Assembly (NCBI GenBank): GCA_045633565.1 | Contig: JAZQYO010000007.1 | Coordinates: forward strand, 135,939-199,938 | Direction of reading: 5' to 3' | DNA length: 64,000 nucleotides | From: RGIG7450 sp045633565 | Lineage (GTDB): Bacteria > Bacillota > Clostridia > RUG12999 | Shown here: piece by piece, positions 19,601 to 27,137 of the stretch | How the letters are laid out: every line of letters begins with the position of its first letter | Position numbering within the stretch: the first letter of the stretch is position 1 | Translations under genes and position numbers: made by a program | Notes under the pieces: model-generated | What the model was told of the DNA's origin: nothing | The model's database searches: none | The model's input: the letters and a program-made list of their open reading frames with translations, nothing else

Positions 19601-19925
19601 AAAAGAAGTTTCCTGGATTTATGACCTTACAGACGAGGGCGTTGAAATTACAGGCGGAATCGATTCAATCAGCGGCAAAGAAGAATTCTGGCTGCAGATT
19701 CCCGTTATTGACCAGAGCAATAAAACGGAAGAATTTACTGTAACACACGAAAAAGGTAAGCTTGTTTCTGAGTACAGAGGCAAGAAAATGATAATTACTT
19801 GGGATGCTAATCTTGAATACAAGATTAACGACCACCAGCCGGAAGAAAAAGTTCGTACACAGGTGCTGAAAATCAAGCTTCCTGCTGAAAACCCCAATGC
19901 AACAATCAAAATCGTTGCCGAATAA
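16617..19925 (+). CDS. Secreted SLH-domain protein with lyase-like architecture, copy 2
   Basis: 1102 residues, a paralogue of the preceding gene with the same signal peptide, SLH-like N-terminus, central helical region and C-terminal beta region. Strongly conserved stretches between the copies include CLDPANPQFGM, NGFFNDPQLRDR and YYIESGGCDG, so these probably matter for function. Variable stretches include the segments just after YPENT and around TMTQDGD. The product is probably exported and cell-wall bound. The ATG follows CAGGAGG; a strong bidirectional terminator ends the gene. Confidence 0.75.
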   Translation: MKAISKILVIAMIFSVLASFGGFAVDHVEADLIKTVTEEKIWTDGEFVPEKEITALQLASMFENAFGIEGAKEFIRDYADDKVITRADLAIAADRAGFALTDTYENKKYFREIYMDTDELTDDEFRSVYNAVMFGAIHALAGKKFGPDQKATCLEAAQAVLTIKSMAKKYGEFTEKVVTEDAAKDFDVYQTGVLQTNTGIAGFGMLARFDGAPGEIYVARTTVEPLVEPQWGNPAHVVSTARVIGPDGNLVARVSMDIADGKIAKVINIPEGEPGIYQISFTNGRDGDLCEIGVKNPKSWGVRGEHAFAFTDTTPKTGYIYIPKMAKHLSLGTGGPNDKFTLTAPDGTKYELQEDIRFTALQAIEIKNPIVDSVYKFETTDDFRSFFEIRGVTQTICPTAEMAMDLKGGLVDIEDEYASWTLAGPLQARARAKMLEIYEKAGGNFDVTIDKPYEELPPMEELDNVLAETQLYTTYYASIPALDTMFRGQCLDPANPQFGMLVGYQYVEGTKPYPENTHLSEYFEDEVLNRTGTVFTGALAINSQLNGFFNDPQLRDRVALCQLSNVITMTQDGDLIDSADPAGDAGMYYLVNTNFWFPDCAYDYYQVRKMLDIETREICDMAFMIIGEKQVAMRGHGPTNQGAMNFYGTMAMYELTGDEVFHEFFKRQVDAYMYPNARPSYNGQSEVGYYIESGGCDGAGYQHHNEDFISRAMLAYFDLPAERQDPDTLAKLKEAAERNLKFMEKWETLSTDGLEQIYATNYASRTRTGLGGNNAYIANNFLINHIPTARAIWEKDDEGIGVIATSASYANTDEKAYQNLQKFYPKYDKYYVNQRNVCYSLMYEEMHEPLAEDKVLPVETEGDYNIWDDPGIIALKHKGLYMVTFYDTRLPRTIGAISPKVWMGGAPTFTWIKGLGYATSSDKPVEYKRLPGNMLQLSDKINYKPYWTEEEFIHAGIVGTDANGEVFASGKERSDLTWLEEGKKFKISGTTPHEGKEVSWIYDLTDEGVEITGGIDSISGKEEFWLQIPVIDQSNKTEEFTVTHEKGKLVSEYRGKKMIITWDANLEYKINDHQPEEKVRTQVLKIKLPAENPNATIKIVAE

Positions 19926-19937
19926 GTTAAAAAAATT

Positions 19938-19974
19938 AAGAGACAGTTGCTTAAAGCAACTGTCTCTTTTTTAT
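19938..19974. terminator. Bidirectional terminator
   Basis: Perfect stem of about 14 bp around AGAGACAGTTGCTT with T tracts on both strands, between the convergent SLH-protein copy 2 and the RACo-like gene. Confidence 0.9.
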
Positions 19975-21377
19975 TAGAAATACATATTTTTTAAATATTT
20001 TTGAGTAAAATTATCATTTCCGGCAAGTTCGAGCACGGTTGCCGATTTTATAATCTGCTGAGCGTGTTGGGTAAAATCTTTATTTAATAGAAGCATTGAC
20101 GCTCCCATACCTGGGGCGTTGCCGAGAATTTTCGTCTTTGATGCAAGACTATGAGGAATAATTCCTGTTTTTACAGCAGAGTCAGCATCAATAAAGCTGC
20201 CCATTCCACCGGCAATGTAAAGAGAGTCTATATCATCATAAGAAAGGCCGTTGGACTCTGTAAGACAGTCAAGCCCTGAGCGGATTGCCGACTTTGCAAG
20301 CTGAAAAAGTCTTATATCATCAGGGAAGACAAAAATGTTGCTGCCCGGAATTTCAAATTCTGACTTTAGATAACCGGAGGAGTCAAGTTTTCCTGAGTCA
20401 AGCAGTAGGGCTACGATATCAACCAACCCGCTTCCGCATATTCCTATGGGAGGCTTATCTGAAATGGTGGTAAAACCACTTTGAGTGACGTGGTTTATTG
20501 CACCCGGAACAGACGAGCATCCGTTTTTAATGCCCACAGCCTCAAAAGCAGGACCTGCTGCAGTAGAGCACACAGTAAACTGACCGTCTGACCAAAGTAC
20601 CATTTCACCGTTTGTGCCAAGGTCCAAAAGCAGGGCGGTTTTGTTTTTTGTCATATCGCTTGATATGATTGCCGCAGTAATATCTGCACCAACATAAGGT
20701 GAAATGCAGGGCATAATGTAGCTGTCACCATACCACTCACCGAAAAGACTTTTTGGCTCAAAAGGGAACTCTGCAAGACCGCTTGGGTCAAGCCCCGAGT
20801 AAAGATGAAGCATAACGGTGTTTCCTGTTATTACGGTTTTTTTAATGTCGTAACCGGACAGCATTTCACTGATGGTATTGCGGACAGATGAGCTAAGCAA
20901 CGACAGATTATCCCCGGCAAACTCTATCCGGGTCAGAACATCTGCGCCAAACCGGGTCTGCGGATTTTCCCTTAAAATGGTTTTTACAAGCTTGCATTCA
21001 GGAAAATTATAAATGTAAGCAGCTATTGTGGTGGTGCCAATATCAATAGCAGCGCCGTAGCCCGAGTCAATTAAAGGGTTTTTGGGAAAATGGGGCATTA
21101 TGCCACCCGAAACACTTTCGGTTTCGCCCATGCTACCGGTTAAATCAACATAAACCTCACCGGCGACCACACTTTCGCAGGCAAAGACATATCCGTTTTG
21201 GGCGGGAGGATTAAGTGTTCCGGCAGCTTTTACCTTACATCTTCCACAAATTCCTTTGCCACCGCACGGTTTCTTTACCGGATGACCCATTAAATCCAGT
21301 GCGTCAGCGAGCAAAATCCGGTCGGAAAATGTTTTTTTTGTAAGACCCTTTTCGTTTCTGATTGTTACACTGACCAC
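19974..21377 (-). CDS. ASKHA/2Fe-2S protein, RACo-like corrinoid-protein activator family
   Basis: 467 residues. An N-terminal 2Fe-2S ferredoxin domain carries PCGGKGICGRCKV and a later Cys; it is followed by an ASKHA ATPase domain (DUF4445) with GAAIDIGTTT, LLDLGTNGEM, GICGSGLVD and YIAGGMGSF. RACo-type proteins use ATP to reduce the cobalt of corrinoid proteins. This one is shorter than classical RACo (about 600 residues). No corrinoid methyltransferase gene is seen nearby, so the partner is unknown. The GTG at 21377 has AGAGGTG at proper distance; a GTG 3 codons upstream overlaps that site. Confidence 0.85.
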   Translation of the reverse strand: MVSVTIRNEKGLTKKTFSDRILLADALDLMGHPVKKPCGGKGICGRCKVKAAGTLNPPAQNGYVFACESVVAGEVYVDLTGSMGETESVSGGIMPHFPKNPLIDSGYGAAIDIGTTTIAAYIYNFPECKLVKTILRENPQTRFGADVLTRIEFAGDNLSLLSSSVRNTISEMLSGYDIKKTVITGNTVMLHLYSGLDPSGLAEFPFEPKSLFGEWYGDSYIMPCISPYVGADITAAIISSDMTKNKTALLLDLGTNGEMVLWSDGQFTVCSTAAGPAFEAVGIKNGCSSVPGAINHVTQSGFTTISDKPPIGICGSGLVDIVALLLDSGKLDSSGYLKSEFEIPGSNIFVFPDDIRLFQLAKSAIRSGLDCLTESNGLSYDDIDSLYIAGGMGSFIDADSAVKTGIIPHSLASKTKILGNAPGMGASMLLLNKDFTQHAQQIIKSATVLELAGNDNFTQKYLKNMYF

Positions 21378-21428
21378 TTTTGTCACCTCTTTTTACACAT
21401 TATAACAGAGAAAGTAAAAAAATGCAAT

Positions 21429-21452
21429 AAAAAACCGCCTTTAGGCGGTTTT
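21429..21452 (-). terminator. Terminator of the Asp23-DAK2-rdgB operon
   Basis: AAACCGCC stem with a short loop and T6 tail on the minus strand. Confidence 0.85.
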
Positions 21453-21457
21453 ATGTA

Positions 21458-22033
21458 CTATTCGTTTTTCAGTTTTTCTGCTAAAAGTCTGAGTGCCTTA
21501 CCTCTGTGGCTGATGGCGTTTTTCTCATCGGCAGACATTTCGGCGATGGTTTTACCCATGGACGGGATGTAGAAAACGGGGTCGTACCCAAATCCGTTTT
21601 CGCCGATTGGTGAGCGTGTAATCACGCCCTCACAGGCTCCTTCTGCCTCGATAGTTTTTCCGTCCGGAAAAACCATGCAGACAGAGGACACAAACCGGGC
21701 GGTGCGGTTTTCTGCACCCTTCATATTTTCAAGGAGCTTTTTGCAGCGGTCAGCATCCGACCCGTCGGCATATCTTGCCGAATATACGCCGGGGGCACCG
21801 TCAAGAAAGTCAACCATAAGTCCCGAATCATCTGCTATGACGGGCATTTTTGACGCCTGCATAAAAGCGACCGCTTTAATCTTTGCGTTTTCCGCAAAAG
21901 TTTCGCCCGTTTCTTCGGGGTCAATATCAAGACCGATATCTTTTGGAGAAATTGTTTCAAAACCAAGTGGCGTCAAAATCTGTGAAAATTCACGGATTTT
22001 GCCTTTATTTCCTGTAGCTGCCAGAACTTTCAT
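21458..22033 (-). CDS. rdgB: XTP/dITP diphosphatase (RdgB/HAM1)
   Basis: Hydrolyses non-canonical purine nucleoside triphosphates (XTP, dITP) to the monophosphate, keeping them out of DNA and RNA. 191 residues, the usual length. The ATGNKGKIREF start, the ADDSGLMVD catalytic acidic motif, ENGFGYDPVF and the C-terminal SHRGKALRLL are all canonical. It lies 5 bases after the DAK2 gene and is the last gene of an operon. Confidence 0.95.
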   Translation of the reverse strand: MKVLAATGNKGKIREFSQILTPLGFETISPKDIGLDIDPEETGETFAENAKIKAVAFMQASKMPVIADDSGLMVDFLDGAPGVYSARYADGSDADRCKKLLENMKGAENRTARFVSSVCMVFPDGKTIEAEGACEGVITRSPIGENGFGYDPVFYIPSMGKTIAEMSADEKNAISHRGKALRLLAEKLKNE

Positions 22034-22038
22034 ATATC

Positions 22039-23658
22039 TTACTCCGCAGAAATAGTGTAGTAGTACACCGGCTGACCGCCGTTTTGCAACATTACATCGC
22101 AGTCGGGAAATTTTTTGGTCAGCATATCGGAAATTGCAGTTGCATCTGCTTCAGAAACATCACTTCCGTAGTAAACGGTGATAACAGAAACAGAGTCGTC
22201 GCAAAGTTCACCTGCGAGGATGGAAATGACCTCCTGCATATCGGTGCCGGTGGACACAATTTTCTTGTCTGAAAGACCGATAAGGTTGCCTTCTTTAATT
22301 TCAAGACCGTTTGATGAAGTGTCACGAACCGCATAGGTAACAAGACCTGTTTTTACAGCCTGCGCCGCCTCGGTCATTGCAGCTGCATTTTCATCAGCGG
22401 AAGCATCCGGATTAAATGAAATTGCGGCAGTAATGCCCTGAGGCACAGTTTTTGTAGGAATAACCCGAACATCACAGTCAACCAGGTCTGCTGCAGTTTC
22501 AGCTGCAAGGATGATGTTGGAGTTGTTGGGCAGGATGTATACAACATCTGCATTAACAGCTAAAATACCGTCTGCAATGTCACCTGCGCTGGGGTTCATT
22601 GTCTGACCGCCCTCGATGATTTTTGCAACATCAAGTTCACGGAAAATTTCAGAGAATCCTTCGCCACTTGATACTGCTATCATTGCATAGGGAACCTTTT
22701 CGGCAGGAGCAGCCTGCATTTCTTCGCGCAGGTTTTCGCTGTGCTGATAACGCATATTGTCAATCTTAATATTGATAAGTCCGCCGAGCTTTAGGGCAGC
22801 CTGAAGAACGGTGCCCGGATTGTCGGTGTGAATGTGAACCTTAACAACATCAAAATCTTCTATAACAAGCATACAGTCGCCAAGGGGAGAAATGGTATTT
22901 CTGAATTCCTCAACAGATGCTTCTGTATTTGTCTTTTCAATAAGAAATTCTGTACAATATCCGAAAGTGATTTCTTCTTCGGCGAGAGTAACATCACCTG
23001 CGGCTGCAGAAGAAGAATCTGCTGCTTCTAAAGCTTCCACCATTTTACCTGTGGAAAGATAAGCATACATTCCTTCTAAAATACAAAACCAACCCATACC
23101 ACCGGCGTCAACAACGCCCGCTTCTTTGAGTTTGGGCAAAAGCTCGGGAGTGTTATCAAGTGCGATTTTTGCACCGTCAAGCGCCGCTTTTGTAACTGCC
23201 ACAATATCGTCACAGTCTTTAACGCATTCGAGCGCAGCTTCGGCACCGCCACGGGCAACTGTAAGAATTGTACCCTCAGTGGGTTTCATAACTGCTTTAT
23301 AAGCGGTATCGGACGCTTTTTTAAGGGCGTTTGCCCAGGACGCAGCCGTAATTTCGCCGGCTGCAGAAAGCTCAGATGAAAGCCCTCTGAAAAGCTGGGA
23401 TAAAATAACACCCGAGTTACCTCTTGCCGATTTTAAAGTGGCAGAGGCAATTTTGCCGCTGAGAGTGATTGCGTCAATACTTTCGTCGGCAGAAATAACA
23501 GCGTTTCTTGCACCCGTCATTGTAAGGTGCATATTTTTACCCGTATCACCGTCCGGAACGGGGAAAACGTTTAACTTATCTAAGGTTTCCTTGTTGTTTC
23601 CAAGTTGATTTGCGGCGGAAACAATCATTTCGGAAAACACTTTACCGGTTATAACCAT
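22039..23658 (-). CDS. DAK2 domain protein, fatty acid kinase FakA-like (YloV)
   Basis: 539 residues. The N-terminal DAK2 kinase domain has the ATP/Mg motif NVFPVPDGDTGKNMHLTM and the ARGNSGVILSQLF helix, a central domain holds a conserved acidic/HIH region (VKVHIHTDNPG), and a C-terminal DegV-like domain follows. FakA phosphorylates acyl chains held by DegV/FakB proteins; a DegV gene is present at 8.1-9.0 kb. Paired with an upstream Asp23 gene, the usual yloU-yloV order in Firmicutes. The ATG at 23658 has AGGAAAC in front, a moderate ribosome binding site. Confidence 0.92.
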   Translation of the reverse strand: MVITGKVFSEMIVSAANQLGNNKETLDKLNVFPVPDGDTGKNMHLTMTGARNAVISADESIDAITLSGKIASATLKSARGNSGVILSQLFRGLSSELSAAGEITAASWANALKKASDTAYKAVMKPTEGTILTVARGGAEAALECVKDCDDIVAVTKAALDGAKIALDNTPELLPKLKEAGVVDAGGMGWFCILEGMYAYLSTGKMVEALEAADSSSAAAGDVTLAEEEITFGYCTEFLIEKTNTEASVEEFRNTISPLGDCMLVIEDFDVVKVHIHTDNPGTVLQAALKLGGLINIKIDNMRYQHSENLREEMQAAPAEKVPYAMIAVSSGEGFSEIFRELDVAKIIEGGQTMNPSAGDIADGILAVNADVVYILPNNSNIILAAETAADLVDCDVRVIPTKTVPQGITAAISFNPDASADENAAAMTEAAQAVKTGLVTYAVRDTSSNGLEIKEGNLIGLSDKKIVSTGTDMQEVISILAGELCDDSVSVITVYYGSDVSEADATAISDMLTKKFPDCDVMLQNGGQPVYYYTISAE

Positions 23659-23675
23659 TTACAGTTTCCTCCAAA

Positions 23676-24029
23676 TTAATCAACTATTTTAACTGTTTCA
23701 ACATGAACATTGAATTTGCCGACATCAACGCCGGTGAAATGTTCAAGCTGGTATGTTACACTGCTTCTGATACTGTCGCTTACAGTGTGCATATTAATAC
23801 CATAGGTTGTGGCAATGTGAAGGTCAACGGACAGCTTTCCGTTTTCTGATTTCACCTTAACACCTTTGGAAAGACTTGAAATATTATTGGGGTTTAAAAC
23901 CTTTCCGCCGTTTCCGGCAGTAAGTCCCACAACGCCGTAGCAACCTGCGGCAACGTTAGCAATTATTTTAACTAAAACAGAATTGGAAATTCGGATATTT
24001 CCTCTGGCGGTATTTATATTGATAGCCAT
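23676..24029 (-). CDS. Asp23/Gls24 family envelope stress protein
   Basis: 117 residues of the Asp23/DUF322 family (YloU-like), small proteins associated with the membrane and cell-envelope stress. The conserved core is IRISNSVLVKIIANVAAGCYGVVGL and the V..S.R..V.Y.LE pattern near the C-terminus. A GAAAGGAGAG site lies 6 bases before the ATG. First gene of the operon with the DAK2 kinase (17-base gap) and rdgB. Confidence 0.92.
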   Translation of the reverse strand: MAININTARGNIRISNSVLVKIIANVAAGCYGVVGLTAGNGGKVLNPNNISSLSKGVKVKSENGKLSVDLHIATTYGINMHTVSDSIRSSVTYQLEHFTGVDVGKFNVHVETVKIVD

Positions 24030-24064
24030 AACAACTCTCCTTTCAATCAGTCATACCTGCCTAT

Positions 24065-24093
24065 ATTATAAATAATATTTACAGATTTGTCAA
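24065..24093 (-). promoter_or_regulatory. Sigma-A promoter of the Asp23 operon
   Basis: Minus strand TTGACA (24093-24088), 17-bp spacer, TATAAT (24070-24065). Confidence 0.8.
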
Positions 24094-24110
24094 TATTAAA
24101 CGCCCATTAA

Positions 24111-24142
24111 TAAAAAATGCACCGCAGGAAACCTGCGATGCA
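24111..24142 (-). terminator. Terminator of the amidohydrolase operon
   Basis: Stem 24142-24132 with 24128-24118 and T6 tail on the minus strand, just upstream of the Asp23 promoter. Confidence 0.85.
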
Positions 24143-24154
24143 AATTGTTTGGAT

Positions 24155-24946
24155 TTAACCCATATTTTCGGGTAATTTAAATATTCTCTTGGCATTAAGT
24201 CCAAATATTTTTTCTTTATCTGTGTCGCTTAAGTTTGAAAGAGCAAGTCTTCCAAACCCCTGACGTGCATCAAAAAAGGGAAGGTCGCTTCCGTATAAAA
24301 GTTTGTCGCTGCCAATTTTATCCACAATCCAGTCAATAGCACCGTCATAGGTGGTGGAAATTGCAGTGTCCGCATAAATATTGTCATATTCGCGACAAGC
24401 TTTGATTACGCAGAGCTTTGCAGTATAGTCGGTAACTGCGGAATGCCCGATTATCAGAGATGCATCGGGGTATTTTTTAGCAACGGAAATAACCTTTTCA
24501 ACCTCCCAGTCATTCCAGGTGTGGAATAAAACGGGGAGCTTGTTTTTATTCGCAAACTCATAAGCCGGTGCATAACGCTCGTCATCTATTTCCGTTTCCT
24601 GACAGAGAGCGTGGATTTTAATGCCCAACATATTGGGATTTTTAAAATATTTCTCAAATTCCTCGGTCTGTGAATAATAGGGAGAAGCAGATACATAGCC
24701 GAAAAGTCTGTCCGGATGATTTTTGACAGCATTAAAAACAAGACCATTACCATATTCGGTATCTCCGTTAAGAGCAGCATCTGCCGACATACAAATACCG
24801 TTTATTCCCAGAGCATTCATTGTTTTTAATATACCGTCTTCAAAGGTATCGCAGAGAGAAGCAACTGTACTTCTTCCGTAATGAGCGTGAACATCAAATA
24901 TGAAAAGGTCGTCCAGCGGAAGTCCTTCAAGCACTTTGTTTATCAT
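24155..24946 (-). CDS. Amidohydrolase family protein (second of a pair)
   Basis: 263 residues, TIM-barrel metal-dependent hydrolase (Amidohydro_2 type). FDVHAHYG near the N-terminus supplies the HxH metal ligands; LPVLFHTWN and LIIGHSAVT supply further His residues, and LLYGSDLPF the late Asp. Substrate unknown. The start ATG overlaps the stop of the upstream paralogue (ATGA at 24943-24946) with GGAGGTG in front, so the two are translationally coupled. Last gene of a three-gene operon with a DegT aminotransferase. Confidence 0.85.
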   Translation of the reverse strand: MINKVLEGLPLDDLFIFDVHAHYGRSTVASLCDTFEDGILKTMNALGINGICMSADAALNGDTEYGNGLVFNAVKNHPDRLFGYVSASPYYSQTEEFEKYFKNPNMLGIKIHALCQETEIDDERYAPAYEFANKNKLPVLFHTWNDWEVEKVISVAKKYPDASLIIGHSAVTDYTAKLCVIKACREYDNIYADTAISTTYDGAIDWIVDKIGSDKLLYGSDLPFFDARQGFGRLALSNLSDTDKEKIFGLNAKRIFKLPENMG

Positions 24947-25689
24947 AATTTCACCTCCGCAAGTAATCTCAGTAGGTTTCCTGAGGCAATTTTCTGTTTT
25001 TCTTCTTCGCTGATGCACGAATAGCGGATGAGTGCCGTTGCACCGCAGACAGAGCCATTGGGAATTCCCGAACCGAAAATCATTCTATCAGCGCCGACTT
25101 TTTTACAGAAATCTTCAACACCGTTGTTGGGAACATAAGAAGATGACTCAACATACAGATTCTTGCATTCTCTTAAAATTGGCAGGAGCTGTCTTCTGCA
25201 TCTGTAACCGGTATCACACAAAACCACGGGAAGCTTTGGATATTCCTTTAAAAGCTCATACAAATCGCCCCACTCAATCTCGCATTTTTCAATGAAGACG
25301 GGTATTTTGTGTGCCTGGAGTGTTTTGAATAATTTTCCGCAGGTATAGGATTTAATGGAAAACATATGCATCTGAGGATAGATGCGGACAGCTTTTATAC
25401 CACTCTGCTTCATTTTATGTATGAGTTCTTCGGGAGCGTAGCTTTCCTCGGTATCAGATGGCATAATAACCCACTGACCCATAAAACGCTTGTTCGTTTT
25501 AAGAAATTCATCAAGCATCTGGTTTCCGGGAATAATGTCACATTCTTTGGCAATGCTGTGGTAAGCCATAGCGGACTTAACACCGCATCTGTCCATAAGC
25601 TCTAAATAATCTTCGGTTTTATATACAGAACCTTCTCTTAAAACCTTTCTTTTGCCTACCATTAAATTTGAATCAACAAATTCAATCAT
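24943..25689 (-). CDS. Amidohydrolase family protein, metal site incomplete (first of a pair)
   Basis: 248 residues, related to the next gene in fold. The N-terminal FVDSNLMVG replaces the usual HxH metal motif, and the later His ligands are not obvious (FIEKCEIEW, VVLCDTGYR, MIFGSGIPNG where D would be expected). It may be a catalytically altered partner of the complete amidohydrolase downstream, perhaps as a heteromer; that is inference from coupling. The ATG at 25689 has AGGAAGG upstream; the in-frame TTG at 25692 is less likely. 15 bases after the aminotransferase. Confidence 0.75.
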   Translation of the reverse strand: MIEFVDSNLMVGKRKVLREGSVYKTEDYLELMDRCGVKSAMAYHSIAKECDIIPGNQMLDEFLKTNKRFMGQWVIMPSDTEESYAPEELIHKMKQSGIKAVRIYPQMHMFSIKSYTCGKLFKTLQAHKIPVFIEKCEIEWGDLYELLKEYPKLPVVLCDTGYRCRRQLLPILRECKNLYVESSSYVPNNGVEDFCKKVGADRMIFGSGIPNGSVCGATALIRYSCISEEEKQKIASGNLLRLLAEVKL

Positions 25690-25704
25690 CAATATCGTTC
25701 CTTC

Positions 25705-26949
25705 CTATAAAATGGCTTTTGCCACCTTTTTAACCGCTGTTATAACATCATCAATGTCTTTTTCAGTCATTACAGGCTCAAGAAGCAGCATTGTGCTTCT
25801 GGGCATCAGGCTGATAGCATTGGGGCACATATCCTCTGTATAAACAATTTCTTCGTCAAACTGATTGAAGGGGAATCCGCTTTTGTCAACTGTCTTTTTG
25901 TGGAATATCTGCGGAATCATATAAACCGGTCTGCCGTGATACTGTGTTCCAAAGGCGATGTTTTCTGCCAGCATAGCCTGGTTGAATTTCTGAGTTGTTT
26001 CTTTATCAGGCAGGAACATAACTATTGCGGAAGAAGTGTCACCTTCCGGGTCTATAATTCTTCTGAAGGTAATTCCGTCAATACCGCTAAGACCGTCTTT
26101 AATGATTTTCTTGATTTCTCTCATTTTGGAAATCATACCGTCAAGTTTTGTAAGCTGCACTAAAGCTGCTGCTGCGGTAAGCTCGCTCATTCGATAGTTC
26201 TGACCAATAAACACGCGGGAAGCATCATCTGTCAAAAAGCCTTCTTCTTTTCTGTACATTCCCTGGTCGTGATATCTCACTGCTCTTTCGTAGAGTAAGT
26301 CGTTATTTGAAACAACAATACCGCCGTCGCCGGTAGTAATCATTTTGTTAAGCTGCATGGAGAAAGTACCAAGGTCACCCCATGTTCCCATACATTTTCC
26401 GTTAAGACTTGAACCCATTGACTGAGCAACGTCCTCTATAACAAGGAGGTTGTATTTTTTTGCTTCTTCCATTACAGCGTCCATCTGGCAGGGGTTACCC
26501 ACAAGAGGAACGGTAATCAGCGCTTTTGTGTATTTATCAACCACATCGCCGATTTTTTTCGGGTCAATGTTTAAACTGTCGTCAACATCAGCAAAAACGG
26601 GAACTGCACCTGCACAAACAACAGCACCTGCGGTTGCAACAAATGTACAAGCGGGAACAATAACTTTATCCCCGGGGCCTATTCCTGCGGCTTTGAGGGC
26701 AACAACAAGTGCAGCGGTACCGGATGTTACGCCTACGGCATTTTTTACGCCTATGCGTTTTGCAAAGTTTTCTTCAAACGCGTCTGCTTTTCCTAAAACA
26801 TTTTCACCATAATATCTGAAAGGGGATTTTGCCATACAAACTTCAAAAACTTCTCTTGCTTCCCTTTCGTCATATAAACTTGCTCCCGGAAAACCTGTAG
26901 CAAGCATTGTTTCTCTTACCGGTGTTCCACCATCAATAGCCAATTTCAT
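25705..26949 (-). CDS. DegT/DnrJ/EryC1/StrS family aminotransferase
   Basis: PLP-dependent sugar aminotransferase or related enzyme, 414 residues. The fold-type I pattern includes VTSGTAALVVALKAAGIGPGD, the Asp of VIEDVAQSMG and the candidate PLP lysine in QLNKMITTGDGG, with NYRMSELTAAAALVQL downstream. These enzymes usually act on keto-sugars, but the neighbours here are two amidohydrolases rather than sugar genes, so the substrate is open. The ATG at 26949 has AAAGGAGG in front. First gene of the operon. Confidence 0.88.
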   Translation of the reverse strand: MKLAIDGGTPVRETMLATGFPGASLYDEREAREVFEVCMAKSPFRYYGENVLGKADAFEENFAKRIGVKNAVGVTSGTAALVVALKAAGIGPGDKVIVPACTFVATAGAVVCAGAVPVFADVDDSLNIDPKKIGDVVDKYTKALITVPLVGNPCQMDAVMEEAKKYNLLVIEDVAQSMGSSLNGKCMGTWGDLGTFSMQLNKMITTGDGGIVVSNNDLLYERAVRYHDQGMYRKEEGFLTDDASRVFIGQNYRMSELTAAAALVQLTKLDGMISKMREIKKIIKDGLSGIDGITFRRIIDPEGDTSSAIVMFLPDKETTQKFNQAMLAENIAFGTQYHGRPVYMIPQIFHKKTVDKSGFPFNQFDEEIVYTEDMCPNAISLMPRSTMLLLEPVMTEKDIDDVITAVKKVAKAIL

Positions 26950-26987
26950 AATAAAATCCTCCTTTGAAAATTTTGAGTGTCACTTGC

Positions 26988-27016
26988 AGTATAGCACTTG
27001 TTTTTTTAAAAAGCAA
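26988..27016 (-). promoter_or_regulatory. Sigma-A promoter of the aminotransferase-amidohydrolase operon
   Basis: Minus strand TTGCTT (27016-27011), 17-bp spacer, TATACT (26993-26988). Confidence 0.55.
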
Positions 27017-27062
27017 TAGGTTTTTGAAAAATATTTTTAAATAAAATTTTAATATATTTCTA

Positions 27063-27091
27063 TTGAAAAAAAGAACCCTGTGTGATATAAT
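27063..27091 (+). promoter_or_regulatory. Sigma-A promoter of ychF
   Basis: TTGAAA (27063-27068), 17-bp spacer, TATAAT (27086-27091). Confidence 0.65.
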
Positions 27092-27137
27092 AATCTGACA
27101 GATAATTTTACTGATTAAAAGAGGAGAAGTGATATAT

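Larger units (their letters stand above)
16521..19925 (+). repeat. Tandem duplication unit 2
   Basis: Second unit of the direct tandem duplication. Divergence is spread over third codon positions and clustered replacements, so the duplication is not recent. Confidence 0.8.
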
